This document shows positions 11,264-19,599 of a stretch of DNA of 64,000 nt, in pieces. The position numbers were made by a program, and so were the translations under genes. This stretch comes from Rhodopseudomonas palustris. Lineage in GTDB: Bacteria > Pseudomonadota > Alphaproteobacteria > Rhizobiales > Xanthobacteraceae. The stretch lies in the NCBI RefSeq assembly GCF_003031265.1, contig NZ_CP019966.1, forward strand, positions 2,170,001-2,234,000. The letters are read 5' to 3'. The stretch's first letter is position 1, and the number at the start of each line of letters is the position of its first letter. The notes under the pieces were generated by a model. The model had not been told where the DNA came from and did no database searches. It saw only the letters and a list, made by a program, of their open reading frames with translations.

Positions 11264-11583
11264 AGGCTCTGCTGCAATCGATGCGGCGCGCGATAGGGAT
11301 GCCCGCCGCACGCACAACCTCATGGTGAGGAGGCGCGCAGCGCCGTCTCGAACCATGGGGCCACTGGTGCAGTGTGGCCCCATCCTTCGAGACGCCCGGC
11401 TGCGCCGGGCTCCTCAGGATGAGGACACAGTGCAAGGTGGCGAGGGCGATATTGCATCGATCAAGCGCTCGAGACCTGCTCTCCGCGGATGGCCGACGAG
11501 CAGGCGATCCGAGCCTTCACTTGCTTGGCTTTCCAAGACGTAGGTGCCCGCGACAAGCGCGGGCATGACGACTCATAGGGGCT
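11264..11583. other. Gene-free stretch filled by palindromic repeats
   Basis: No credible gene is seen. The stretch holds the long inverted repeat at 11318-11424 and a second short hairpin (TGCCCGCG 11545-11552 with CGCGGGCA 11558-11565) just before dgkA. Confidence 0.7.
11318..11424. repeat. Long imperfect palindrome (family C dispersed repeat)
   Basis: The arms begin CCTCATGGTGAGGAG and end CTCCTCAGGATGAGG. Inner arms CGTCTCGAACCATG and CATCCTTCGAGACG also pair, around a loop with GGGGCCAC/GTGGCCCC. The overall form is that of a ~107-base dispersed repeat of the Bradyrhizobium/Rhodopseudomonas type, probably a non-autonomous palindromic element. Confidence 0.75.
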
Positions 11584-11946
11584 ATGGATCACGTGCTGAG
11601 GTTCTGGCGGGCGACGATCAATTCGTGGCGCGGGCTGAAATTCGCGACCCGCTCCGAGCAGGCGATCCGCGAAGAGCTGGTCGCGCTGGTCCTCGCCGTT
11701 CCGGCCGCCTGGCTGATCGGCACCACGGCGGCACGCCGCGTCGAACTCATTGCGGTGGTCGCGCTGGTGATCGTGGTCGAACTGCTCAATACCGCGATCG
11801 AGAAGCTTAGCGACCGGCTCACCACGGAACACGATCCGCAGATCGGCCGGGTCAAGGACATGGGCTCCGCAGCCGTCGGCGTCGCGCTGGGAATCGCCGG
11901 CCTGTTCTGGCTGTTCGCGCTCGCCGAGCGGATCGGGCTGCTTTGA
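11584..11946 (+). CDS. dgkA: Diacylglycerol kinase (DgkA)
   Basis: A 120-residue integral membrane protein that phosphorylates diacylglycerol to phosphatidate. The signature region (E-L-L-N-T-A-I-E-K, then D-R-L, then RVKDMGSAAVGVAL) is present near residues 62-100, and three membrane segments fit the DgkA fold. In Gram-negative bacteria it recycles diacylglycerol released during periplasmic glucan or lipid A modification. A putative short hairpin precedes it. It stands 46 bases before nadE in the same direction. Confidence 0.92.
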   Translation: MDHVLRFWRATINSWRGLKFATRSEQAIREELVALVLAVPAAWLIGTTAARRVELIAVVALVIVVELLNTAIEKLSDRLTTEHDPQIGRVKDMGSAAVGVALGIAGLFWLFALAERIGLL

Positions 11947-11992
11947 CGCGGCGCCGATTGCGGAGGCCGCGGGCTGCGGTTACATCTCGGCT

Positions 11993-13750
11993 ATGACCGA
12001 AAATGCCGCCCGCCTGACGATCTCGCTCGCCCAGCTCAACCCGACGGTCGGCGATATCGCCGGCAATGCCGACAAAGCGCGCGCGGCGCGCCGACGCGCG
12101 GCGGCCGATGGTGCCGATCTCATCGTCTATCCGGAACTGTTCATCGCCGGCTACCCGCCGGAAGATCTGGTGCTGAAGCCGGCGTTCCAGGCCGCCTGCC
12201 GCGCGGCGATCGAGGACTTGGCGCGCGAAACCGCCGACGGTGGGCCGGCGATGCTGATCGGCTCGCCCTGGGTCGATAACGGCAAGCTGTACAACGCCTG
12301 CGCGCTGCTCGACGGCGGCCGGATCGCGGCGATCCGCTATAAGGTCAACCTGCCGAACTACGGCGTGTTCGACGAGAAGCGGGTGTTCGCCCGCGGGCCG
12401 GTGTCGGGTCCGGTGACGATCCGCGGCGTCCGGATCGGCGTGCCGATCTGCGAAGACACCTGGCTCGAAGAATCCGAAGACTACGAGAACGTGGTGGAGT
12501 GCCTCGCCGAGACCGGCGCGGAACTGCTGGTCGTGCCGAACGGCTCGCCTTACGCGCGCGGCAAGAACGACATGCGGATGTCGGTGTCGGTGGCGCGCGT
12601 CACCGAGAGCGATCTGCCGCTGGTCTATGTCAATCAGGTCGGCGGCCAGGACGAACTGGTGTTCGACGGCGCGTCGTTCGTGCTCAACGCCGATCGCACA
12701 TTGGCGGCGCAGTTGCCCGGCTTCGTCGAGAGCATCACTACGCTGAGCTTCGTCAAAGGCGCGGCGGGCTGGCGCTGCGACGGCCCGGTCGCGCCGGTGA
12801 TCGAAGGCGATGAGGCGGACTACGCGGCCTGCGTGCTGGGCCTGCGCGACTACGTCCGCAAGAACGGCTTCCCCGGCGTGCTGCTCGGCATCTCCGGCGG
12901 CATCGACTCGGCGCTGTGCGCGGCGATCGCGGTCGACGCGCTCGGCGCCGACAAGGTTCGCGGCGTGATGCTGCCGTTCCGCTACACCGCGCAGATCTCG
13001 CTCGAGGACGCTGGCCGTCTCGCGAGCGCGCTCGGCTTCGGCTACGAGGTGCTGCCGATCGCGCAAGCCGTCGAAGGCTTCGAGGCGATCCTGGCGAAGC
13101 CGTTCGCGGGGCTGGAGCGCGACATCACCGAGGAGAACCTGCAGGCGCGCACCCGCGGCACGCTGTTGATGGCGATCTCCAACAAGACCGGCGCGATGGT
13201 GGTGACCACCGGCAACAAGTCGGAGATGAGCGTCGGCTACGCCACGCTGTACGGCGACATGAACGGTGGCTTCAACCCGATCAAGGACATCTACAAGACC
13301 CAGGTGTTCCGGCTGTCATCCTTGCGCAATCACTGGAAGCCGGACGACGCGCTCGGCCCGGACGGCGAGGTGATCCCCGAAAGCATCATCATCCGCCCGC
13401 CGACCGCGGAGCTGCGCGAAAACCAGACCGACCAGGATTCGCTGCCGCCTTACGACGTGCTCGATGCCATCCTGGAGCGTCTAGTCGAACGTGAGGAGCC
13501 GCTCGCCAGCATCGTCGCCGAAGGCTTCGACAAGGACACCGTCGTCCGCATCGACCGCCTGCTCAACATCGCCGAATACAAGCGCCGCCAGGCAGCCCCA
13601 GGCGTGAAGGTGACGCGCAAAAACTTCGGCCGCGACCGCCGCTACCCCATCACCAACCGTTTCCGCGATAAGGCCGAAGCGCTGCCGGCGCCAGACGAGT
13701 CGCTGGTGACGAAGGCGGGGCGGGCGTCGAGCGAGGCGTTCGAGGGGTAG
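11993..13750 (+). CDS. nadE: Glutamine-dependent NAD+ synthetase
   Basis: A 585-residue two-domain cytoplasmic enzyme making NAD from deamido-NAD, ATP and glutamine. The N-terminal nitrilase-fold amidase has the Glu-Lys-Cys triad at E48, K117 and C153 (YPELF, IRYKVNLPNY, GVPICEDTW). The C-terminal synthetase has the ATP-binding loop SGGIDSA at residues 301-307. Length is normal for the glutaminase-fused class. It is the last core gene before the lower-GC accessory pocket. Confidence 0.95.
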   Translation: MTENAARLTISLAQLNPTVGDIAGNADKARAARRRAAADGADLIVYPELFIAGYPPEDLVLKPAFQAACRAAIEDLARETADGGPAMLIGSPWVDNGKLYNACALLDGGRIAAIRYKVNLPNYGVFDEKRVFARGPVSGPVTIRGVRIGVPICEDTWLEESEDYENVVECLAETGAELLVVPNGSPYARGKNDMRMSVSVARVTESDLPLVYVNQVGGQDELVFDGASFVLNADRTLAAQLPGFVESITTLSFVKGAAGWRCDGPVAPVIEGDEADYAACVLGLRDYVRKNGFPGVLLGISGGIDSALCAAIAVDALGADKVRGVMLPFRYTAQISLEDAGRLASALGFGYEVLPIAQAVEGFEAILAKPFAGLERDITEENLQARTRGTLLMAISNKTGAMVVTTGNKSEMSVGYATLYGDMNGGFNPIKDIYKTQVFRLSSLRNHWKPDDALGPDGEVIPESIIIRPPTAELRENQTDQDSLPPYDVLDAILERLVEREEPLASIVAEGFDKDTVVRIDRLLNIAEYKRRQAAPGVKVTRKNFGRDRRYPITNRFRDKAEALPAPDESLVTKAGRASSEAFEG

Positions 13751-14193
13751 GGGTAGGTCGGGCGCGCGCGTACTGCCGGCCCTTCGCGAGCGTCGCGCGC
13801 TCGGCTTGTTCGATGTGCAACTGACCTGTCGAGCGTGGCGATGGACGATCGACTCCGGATCGTGCCGGCGTTCTCCGAAGTGGACGTGGCAGGATCAGTT
13901 GGTGAATGCTGCAACCGACCTGGAGCGGTCTTTTGCGACCGAGTTACCAGCGTCCGCATTCAGCCCTTAACGGACCTCGGAAGGCTCCGGTGCAAAGACG
14001 GCTGTCGTCGGCAGACAGAGGGTGCCGCCCGTCCACTCCAGTTCTAGCCGTTGTGTTCCGGCCGTTACGGTTCGTTGAATCACCGCGCATCAGACCTCCA
14101 CGGAGGGAAGCGTTCGCTTCCGACTGGAAGGGAGGGGGTCCTATACAACGTTGCGTTCTCCGCGTGTGCTGATAAGGACGCTCGATGGGCCGG
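13751..14193. other. Gene-free border stretch before the accessory pocket
   Basis: I see no convincing gene, tRNA or repeat in these 443 bases. Short open frames (for example 13906-14172) show no recognisable motif or ribosome site. Composition drifts from the high-GC core toward the lower-GC block that follows, so this may be the left boundary of an inserted segment. No integrase or direct repeat was found by eye. Confidence 0.5.
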
Positions 14194-15111
14194 CTATGGC
14201 GGTAGCGCGGGAAGCTCGCCATCTATGAGAGTTCGCTCAAAGACGCAGCGCGCAAGCGAGGCTGATTGCATGAAGGCCTTTGGGTCGAGCTGCCGGGCGG
14301 CATGTACGACCTTACTTCGCCACCGATACATCTCGTCCACTACTTCATAGGCCCGCGCCTTATCCTCGGTTGAAGCGCCGACGTAGTCTGAAACAGCGGT
14401 CGCGATCGACTTCGTCTTCTGAGCCACGGAACTGATACCGAAGAGAACTTCCATCGCGGTCCAAATGAGCGTCATCGCTTGCTCTATGCTTGGGCTCCAA
14501 GAAGCCGCATCGAAAAGGCTAAAGGCGCGGTAGAAGCGGTCCTGATGGTAGAGGCGTCCTGCCCGGGGCAGCAGGTTGCGGACGAAAAATAGATCGTCCT
14601 CATCGGCCGTGCACAAGTCAGTTTTGAATACGCCAAGGTGCTGCGGCGCGTCCTCGAACGCGTGCGCCTGAGCGGTCCGCCACTGTGCGCCCATTTCCAT
14701 GAACGGCATGCTGCCGACCACGACCATACGTATGGGAGCGTACATTCTTAATCGGAAGAGAGCCGCGATAAGCCACGCTGTCAGGGTAGGGGTGAGAGTG
14801 TCGACGACACCGTTCCCTGCGACTGTCAGCTCGACCCGGCTTTTAAATGAGAACCCGCCATTCACCGCTACCCAGGGTGTAGGATGAGCCGTACCCATTT
14901 TGATAGGGGCAGCGAAGGCCATCATCGGGGCGTCAAAGATGTCCACGTATACACGGCGTAAGAGCAATCCCGGCCCAAGGTCGTAAGTTTCTCCTGGCAA
15001 TTCTAAAGCGGTGAGGCACCCATACAGAGGCGTGCTGTCGGGATCCCATGCCCGACGCGTTACCGCACGCTTCATGATCTGAGAGGGGTCATATTCCATC
15101 GAATCGCCCAT
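14194..15111 (-). CDS. HEPN-domain protein (ApeA-like C-terminal HEPN), putative RNase
   Basis: A ~305-residue protein; an in-frame GTG at 15135 is an alternative start. ATG 15111 is preferred because AGAGGT lies about nine bases upstream. The C-terminal ~120 residues are helical ([18 protein letters not shown] onwards). They contain R-S-K-V-V-H (R265-x4-H270 from this start), the R-x4-H catalytic motif of HEPN ribonucleases as in ApeA-like families. The N-terminal ~180 residues look beta-rich and are unrecognised; they may sense a ligand or invader. Codons are of lower GC than in neighbouring core genes. The gene lies 200 bases after the GIY-YIG gene on the same strand. An RNase role in defence is inference; the HEPN call itself is fairly good. 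Confidence 0.7.
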   Translation of the reverse strand: MGDSMEYDPSQIMKRAVTRRAWDPDSTPLYGCLTALELPGETYDLGPGLLLRRVYVDIFDAPMMAFAAPIKMGTAHPTPWVAVNGGFSFKSRVELTVAGNGVVDTLTPTLTAWLIAALFRLRMYAPIRMVVVGSMPFMEMGAQWRTAQAHAFEDAPQHLGVFKTDLCTADEDDLFFVRNLLPRAGRLYHQDRFYRAFSLFDAASWSPSIEQAMTLIWTAMEVLFGISSVAQKTKSIATAVSDYVGASTEDKARAYEVVDEMYRWRSKVVHAARQLDPKAFMQSASLARCVFERTLIDGELPALPP

Positions 15112-15311
15112 ATCACGAAAGACCTCTGAATTCACATCCAGCGTTGTTCTGAGAATACGTTGCGTAGAGAGCGAGGGTGTATTGGAGCCGAATGCGTAAT
15201 CCGCCTAAGGGCTGACGTTGCGAGCTCTACGTTCGTAGGGCCCGACGATAAGCCAGGCCGCGACAAATTCTCGACCGCGACTAATATGGTATCCGTCGCT
15301 GCTGTTGGCAG

Positions 15312-15917
15312 CTACTTGAACTCGTAGACAGATTTATCGCGCCAATTAATCGTTAGATAGTAGTCCTTGCCGTCTATTTCGGCGTTCATGGCTTCCATGG
15401 CTTGGCTGATTGTGCAGCGGCGAAGCTCAATCGACTGCTGAAGCACGCCGCCTTTCCAATAGTGGGAATAAATAGAATATTGGCCCAACCTGCTAAGCAC
15501 TCGATCTTCGATTTCGCCTGCTCGCTCGATTTCTACGGCATAGATGACTTCCCAGTCGCGTGCATCTCCAAGGCGCTCGGCGCAGATCTGGCGAATGCGC
15601 TGCCCTAGGTCTTTGCAGACGCCAATCTTGATAAGGCGGGCGTTCAGCGATCCCGCAATGTAGAGGTATTGCTTAAGATTGAATCGGCTGGCGAAGGCCA
15701 GGATTCTTGTGTCGCACTGTACGCAATGGCCCTTTGTGGACCTGAGTCTGTGCCCCGCTTTTCGGCATCTGCTGCCGAGGGCAATCGTCTTTCCTCTCTC
15801 TTTGATCTCCTGAAACCACATCCGTTGAGGCATATGGCGAACGTCCATAACGTCGTCAGGGCAAAGACCCTGGCTACTCAAGAAACGTAGTTCGCTCTCG
15901 GTGAGAACGTCCTTCAT
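15312..15917 (-). CDS. GIY-YIG-like nuclease (T5orf172/Mug113 type) with N-terminal zinc-finger-like motif
   Basis: A 201-residue protein. Residues 84-110 read as the first part of a GIY-YIG fold: YLYIAGS, then RLIKIGV, then the arginine-bearing KDLGQRIRQ. E137 (in GEIED) could be the metal-binding glutamate. Upstream, C51, H56, C65 and C68 could form a zinc site. The ATG at 15915-15917 overlaps the stop of the potassium channel gene (ATGA), so the two are translationally coupled. G+C is low (43 % over 15301-15360), against about 73 % in a nadE line. Endonuclease activity is inferred from the fold only. Confidence 0.72.
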   Translation of the reverse strand: MKDVLTESELRFLSSQGLCPDDVMDVRHMPQRMWFQEIKERGKTIALGSRCRKAGHRLRSTKGHCVQCDTRILAFASRFNLKQYLYIAGSLNARLIKIGVCKDLGQRIRQICAERLGDARDWEVIYAVEIERAGEIEDRVLSRLGQYSIYSHYWKGGVLQQSIELRRCTISQAMEAMNAEIDGKDYYLTINWRDKSVYEFK

Positions 15918-16426
15918 CGGCTATCGTCGAGTTCAATGATTAGGCGGCGTCGTGGCTTGTCGGATGGCCCACTTTTTGAGGCGTCATCATTCTGCTCACG
16001 AGAAGAACTGTCCAACAGCCTCAGCAACAATTCCCAGTCGAGCACTATCTTTATCTCTGTCGGTCGGCTGGAAGCAGGCTGAAGTGCGATGGTGAATACG
16101 GCGACAAACCAGCCAAACGCGGTAAGACCAAGGAGGGAATTTGCAATAGCTATCCAGTGTCCAGCGGTCGTTTTTGGGACGATATCTCCAAAGCCAACGG
16201 TGGTGACGTTTATGATCGTGAAATAGAAGCTATCAAACCAGCCAAACGGTGACGCGCGGGGTAGCGACGCGCTTTGCGCAGCCGCCTCGAAGTATTCGAA
16301 AAGTGTGGCGGATGACAGTATCAGGGCGCCGATAATGAGAAGCGCAACGAGAATCCAACGCCAGTTGAACCTCATGTGCCGCAAAACGGTTACCGGTGTG
16401 CCTATGATAAGTTCAGTATAAGCCAT
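15914..16426 (-). CDS. Two-TM potassium channel protein (Ion_trans_2)
   Basis: A 170-residue membrane protein with TM1 (about 23-45), a pore helix, the potassium selectivity filter TVGFGD (residues 76-81) and TM2 (about 88-115). A ~55-residue charged cytoplasmic tail follows, with no recognisable RCK or cyclic-nucleotide domain. A strong ribosome site GGGAGGGAG lies immediately upstream. It is the first gene of a coupled pair with the GIY-YIG gene (4-base overlap). A tail too short for a known gating domain suggests regulation by an unknown ligand or partner. Channel identity is firm; its cellular role is unknown. Confidence 0.85.
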   Translation of the reverse strand: MAYTELIIGTPVTVLRHMRFNWRWILVALLIIGALILSSATLFEYFEAAAQSASLPRASPFGWFDSFYFTIINVTTVGFGDIVPKTTAGHWIAIANSLLGLTAFGWFVAVFTIALQPASSRPTEIKIVLDWELLLRLLDSSSREQNDDASKSGPSDKPRRRLIIELDDSR

Positions 16427-16682
16427 GCTCCCTCCCGGATAAACGCCCTAGGATACAAAAGCTTGAGCGTTTCGCTAGTAGGGTGTGGCGTCGTCAACCG
16501 TTGGCTGTGCGACCACGGTCGTAGTCTCGTCCACCCTGTGGTCTTTTGTGCGAGCCAGTCGGTCGCCTGGGAGGCGTGGGCCCGATTGATGCAGAGGGAT
16601 GGTATGCCGCTACATCTGCGGTGACGCTGGGGTGTGGATGTCGACGTTGCGCAGCTGAGGTGATCGGCCCCTCTGGTTCGAA
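16427..16682. other. Gene-free gap upstream of the channel gene; no toxin gene for the antitoxin
   Basis: This is the leader of the channel gene on the minus strand and the place where a vapC toxin would be expected after the antitoxin. No start, PIN-domain motif or uninterrupted frame of toxin length (about 130 codons) with PIN features is seen in these 256 bases. The toxin seems absent. Confidence 0.55.
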
Positions 16683-16877
16683 TTAGCGACCCGATGTGGC
16701 CGCCCGTGTCTGTCGCCACAGGGTGACATCGCCGGTCTTCGGATCGCGGCGCACAAACACTTCTCTGCCTTCGAAGCGAAACTCCGCTGGTAGCTCGACG
16801 GCTTGGCCGCTGTCGATCGTGAAGATCTTGGCGGTCCGGGATGTCAGCAGCGGCCTCCCGCGCGTGATGAATATCAC
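16683..16877 (-). CDS. Orphan VapB/AbrB-type antitoxin
   Basis: A 64-residue (or slightly shorter) protein. Residues ~14-52 ([19 protein letters not shown], then [16 protein letters not shown]) match the swapped-hairpin AbrB/SpoVT-type DNA-binding domain of VapB antitoxins. These usually start ...SQAVRLPKEFRF. The start is uncertain because the first ~12 residues are not family-like. No VapC-type PIN toxin follows, and the C-terminal toxin-binding tail is short. It is either a remnant or a solitary regulator. Confidence 0.6.
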   Translation of the reverse strand: MIFITRGRPLLTSRTAKIFTIDSGQAVELPAEFRFEGREVFVRRDPKTGDVTLWRQTRAATSGR

Positions 16878-17014
16878 CAGTATATCGTCGATAGGGGATA
16901 TCAGGAAGCTCGGTAGCCGAGGCGACTACTTGGTAGAACTTCCTTCCCAATACCCATTGTCTCTGCCAGACTTTCCCCACACCCGCGCAGACGGGTGGAT
17001 TATGGAGGAACGTC

Positions 17015-17440
17015 ATGCTGACACGGAGAGGATTTGCGGCAGTCGCAGGCTGTGCGATCTGCAGCATCGCGGGGTTCGGGGCGACTGAAGCGTTCGCGCA
17101 AGGTGCGGCCGCGACCACGGCAAACGGCGTTACGCGCAAGATCTTGAGCCGCACCGATGGCCCGGCGGCGGGCTATGAGACCATCATCATGGACGTGACG
17201 CTCGATGCCGGAGCGACCGTCGGCCGCCATACTCATCCTGGTATCGAGTCGACCTATGTGATGGAGGGCGAAATCGAACTTCCGATCGAAGGGCAGCCCA
17301 CCAAGACGGCGAAGGCCGGCGATGCCTTCCAGGTGCCGCCCAACACCCCGCATGCCGGCGGCAAGCCGTCGTCGAGCAAGACGCGGCTGATGGTCAACTA
17401 CATCGTCGAAAAGGGCAAGCCGCTGGCCAGCCCGGCCTGA
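17015..17440 (+). CDS. Exported cupin-domain protein
   Basis: A 141-residue protein with a Tat-like leader (LTRRGFAAVAG, cleavage near AFAQ) and a single cupin barrel. The first cupin motif is GRHTHPGIESTYVMEGE, giving two metal-binding His and a Glu. The second includes P-P-N-T-P-H near residue 110. GGAGG lies just before ATG 17015. It is a periplasmic small-molecule-binding or dioxygenase-like protein of unknown substrate. A bidirectional terminator follows. Confidence 0.85.
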   Translation: MLTRRGFAAVAGCAICSIAGFGATEAFAQGAAATTANGVTRKILSRTDGPAAGYETIIMDVTLDAGATVGRHTHPGIESTYVMEGEIELPIEGQPTKTAKAGDAFQVPPNTPHAGGKPSSSKTRLMVNYIVEKGKPLASPA

Positions 17441-17450
17441 TGGTTCACGC

Positions 17451-17481
17451 AAAAGAGGCCGCCATTTCGGCGGCCTCTTTT
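17451..17481. terminator. Bidirectional intrinsic terminator
   Basis: The stem AAAAGAGGCCGCC (17451-17463) pairs with GGCGGCCTCTTTT (17469-17481) around a 5-base loop. T runs on both strands let it end both the cupin gene (+) and the convergent DUF2865 gene (-). Confidence 0.92.
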
Positions 17482-17536
17482 GGCTTGGACAAGCGACGCG
17501 CCAAGCGCGGGCACGCCTACTGGAGTGGAACGGCTG

Positions 17537-18706
17537 TTACTGCGCCTTCGGCAGGAAGGTCGGGCCGACGCTGCGGATTTTGCCGGGGTCGTTCGATGCG
17601 GCCGCGGGCGGCGAGGCGGGCGTGTTTGTCGCCGGGGCGGCTTTGGCGCCATTCTTGGCGGCGGCGCGCTGGGCCGGCGGCAGCGCCATGCGCTTGGCGC
17701 TCTCTTCGGTGACGATGATGTCGCCGTGCTCGGCGGCCGAGCGGTCATCGACGCCCTTCATCGCATCGGCCCAGGTCTGGTTCGCCGGCTTGCAGGTGCA
17801 GGACGGGTTGAACTCCTGGCGATAGCGGAAAGCGTTCGGCAGCGAGCTGTAGGGCTGGCCGTTGATCGACACCGCCTGATTCATGTCCTGGCCGGGATTG
17901 CGGTAGGCGTACAGCGACGCTTCGGACGCGGGGCACAGGCTCTTGCAGGTGCGCTCGTCGTCGCCGAACCGGCTCGGCACGGTGGCGAACGAGATCGGGA
18001 AGTAATAGCCGTCGCAGGTGCGGACGCAGACGGTGCGGTAGGTGCCGCCCTCGGTGCTGCCGTAGTCGGTGCCCGGCACGCCGACGCCGGGAGCCCCGGC
18101 GTTGCCGCCGTTGAACAGGTTGTTGAGCAGGCCGCCGCTCTGCTGCGCGGCCGCGGCGTATTGCGGGCCGCAATTGTTCTGCGCCAGCGCCAGGATCACC
18201 GAGCGGCGCTGGTTCTCGCGGTCGTTGCCGCCCGGGCCGCCGCTGCGCAGCCGCTCCAGCGACGAATTCATCTGGTCGAGATTGCCGCGCATCTGCTGGA
18301 TCTGGCTGTTGACCGGACCGCATTGCGCCGACTGGCCGGTGAACAGCGAGAAGAACCCGGAGCTTTCGCAGCCCATCCGCTTCGCCTGCATGCTGACGCG
18401 GTCGAGCTCGGCCTGCTGGCGGGCGGCGGCGTCTTCGAAGCGGCGGATCTGGTCGGCGCGGGCCGGGTCCATGCTGCCGCGGTCGATCGAGGCGAGCTGC
18501 GCTTCCAGCCGCGGGCACATCGGATTGGCGGCGGGGCTGCCGGGTTGGCCGGCGGCGGGCGCCTGCTGGTAGCCCGGCGGATTGTAGCCTTGCGACGACG
18601 GATAGCCTTGCTGGGCGAACGCCGCGGAGGTCAGCGACGCGGCGGCGACGATCAAGGCACCGGCCAGCCAGCGGAAACGGGTGGCGTTATCGAACATGTC
18701 GGGCAT
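17537..18706 (-). CDS. Exported DUF2865-family protein
   Basis: A 389-residue secreted protein. It has a signal peptide (WLAGALIVAAASLTSAAFAQ), a Gln/Pro/Gly-rich linker, and a helical region (residues ~65-160) with paired cysteines. The DUF2865 core follows at about residues 225-325: CVRTCDGYYFPISFATVPSRF, then CKSLCP, then CTCK, with at least six conserved cysteines suggesting disulfides. The C-terminal 60 residues are Ala/Pro rich. It is common in Bradyrhizobium-type genomes and its function is unknown. Confidence 0.85.
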   Translation of the reverse strand: MPDMFDNATRFRWLAGALIVAAASLTSAAFAQQGYPSSQGYNPPGYQQAPAAGQPGSPAANPMCPRLEAQLASIDRGSMDPARADQIRRFEDAAARQQAELDRVSMQAKRMGCESSGFFSLFTGQSAQCGPVNSQIQQMRGNLDQMNSSLERLRSGGPGGNDRENQRRSVILALAQNNCGPQYAAAAQQSGGLLNNLFNGGNAGAPGVGVPGTDYGSTEGGTYRTVCVRTCDGYYFPISFATVPSRFGDDERTCKSLCPASEASLYAYRNPGQDMNQAVSINGQPYSSLPNAFRYRQEFNPSCTCKPANQTWADAMKGVDDRSAAEHGDIIVTEESAKRMALPPAQRAAAKNGAKAAPATNTPASPPAAASNDPGKIRSVGPTFLPKAQ

Positions 18707-18891
18707 TCAGGAATCCGAGCGGGTGATGCCGGCGATCCGCCGAATCACATCCAGCAAATCCGCGCGATCGGGGCCGCGGAACGATCCCATTGTAACCGCG
18801 ACGTTGACCATTTCTTAGCCGCTTCTTTCGGCAGGGTCACGTCGTTTCCGGGGCGTCACTGTGGCGATCCCCGCTGATCCGGCGTGGCTTT

Positions 18892-19200
18892 TCAGCGCTG
18901 GCAGGTGATCGCGACGTATTCGTTGCAGACCCCGTGGGCGCACGCTGAGCTGCTGGCTTTCGGCACCGCGCCGGTGATTTCGTCCGGGTCGACCCGGCGA
19001 TAGGCGACCGCCTGGGCGAATTCGCGCGACTGGCAGTAGGCGGCAGCCGCCGGCGCGCCGCATTTTTCGCCGCGGGCGAGGCAGAGGTCGATGCCGTAGC
19101 CGTCCGGCTGGTTGGCGACGATGAAGACCCGGCTGTCGGCATAAGCCGCCGTCGCCGCAAACAGCGCTGCGCCGGCAAAGAGGGCAGGAATCAGTTTCAT
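18892..19200 (-). CDS. Small secreted hypothetical protein
   Basis: A 102-residue protein with a clear signal peptide (LIPALFAGAALFAATAAYA). The mature part has five to six cysteines (CLARGEKCG, YCQ, CAHGVCNEY, TCQR), suggesting a disulfide-stabilised periplasmic fold. I do not recognise a named family. It follows a possible TTAA-rich promoter region. Confidence 0.65.
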   Translation of the reverse strand: MKLIPALFAGAALFAATAAYADSRVFIVANQPDGYGIDLCLARGEKCGAPAAAAYCQSREFAQAVAYRRVDPDEITGAVPKASSSACAHGVCNEYVAITCQR

Positions 19201-19599
19201 GGTGCACCAGGAACGAGGGGATGACCCCCGTCCGTACCCTGAAAAGGGTTAAAAAACGTTAACCATAGTGGCCAGAGCGTGGGCTAGGCGCCGATCATGG
19301 CCAAAATCGGCCGAGCAGGGCGGTTTGTGGGGGCTGGGGGCGGCGCCTGGATGACGCGAGCGTAGCTCGCCTTCGGCGGACCCGCGCGGACGACCACTCG
19401 ATTCGCCGCCGAAAAGAACGACGTCCTCCGGCGATCGACGGACTTGACGGCTTCGAGGGCGGTCGCCATGGTGCGGCGATGAACGGTTTCCTCGCCATTT
19501 GCATTCGCTGCGAGATTATTAGCTAGCTGACACGCTGGCTGAGGCCGTCTTTTCTCCTATCGAGAGCACTGGACGCCCGGCCGCAGGGGACGGGTATCC
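19201..19599. other. Gene-free divergent region between secreted protein and cysS
   Basis: These 399 bases hold the promoters of two divergent genes. A TTAA-N6-TTAA pattern occurs at 19249-19262, one base short of CtrA spacing. I see no credible gene, repeat or RNA in the rest. Confidence 0.5.

Noticed and set aside
13906..14172. 88-codon open frame in the gap after nadE
   Set aside because: Arg/Pro-rich shadow-like composition, no motif, no ribosome site.
16670..16690. GGTTCGAAT resembling a tRNA T-loop, a possible integration site
   Set aside because: The bases on either side do not pair as a T-stem and no acceptor or anticodon arm is present.
19249..19262. CtrA-like site TTAA-N6-TTAA before the small secreted protein
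   Set aside because: The spacer is six bases, one fewer than in the consensus of seven.
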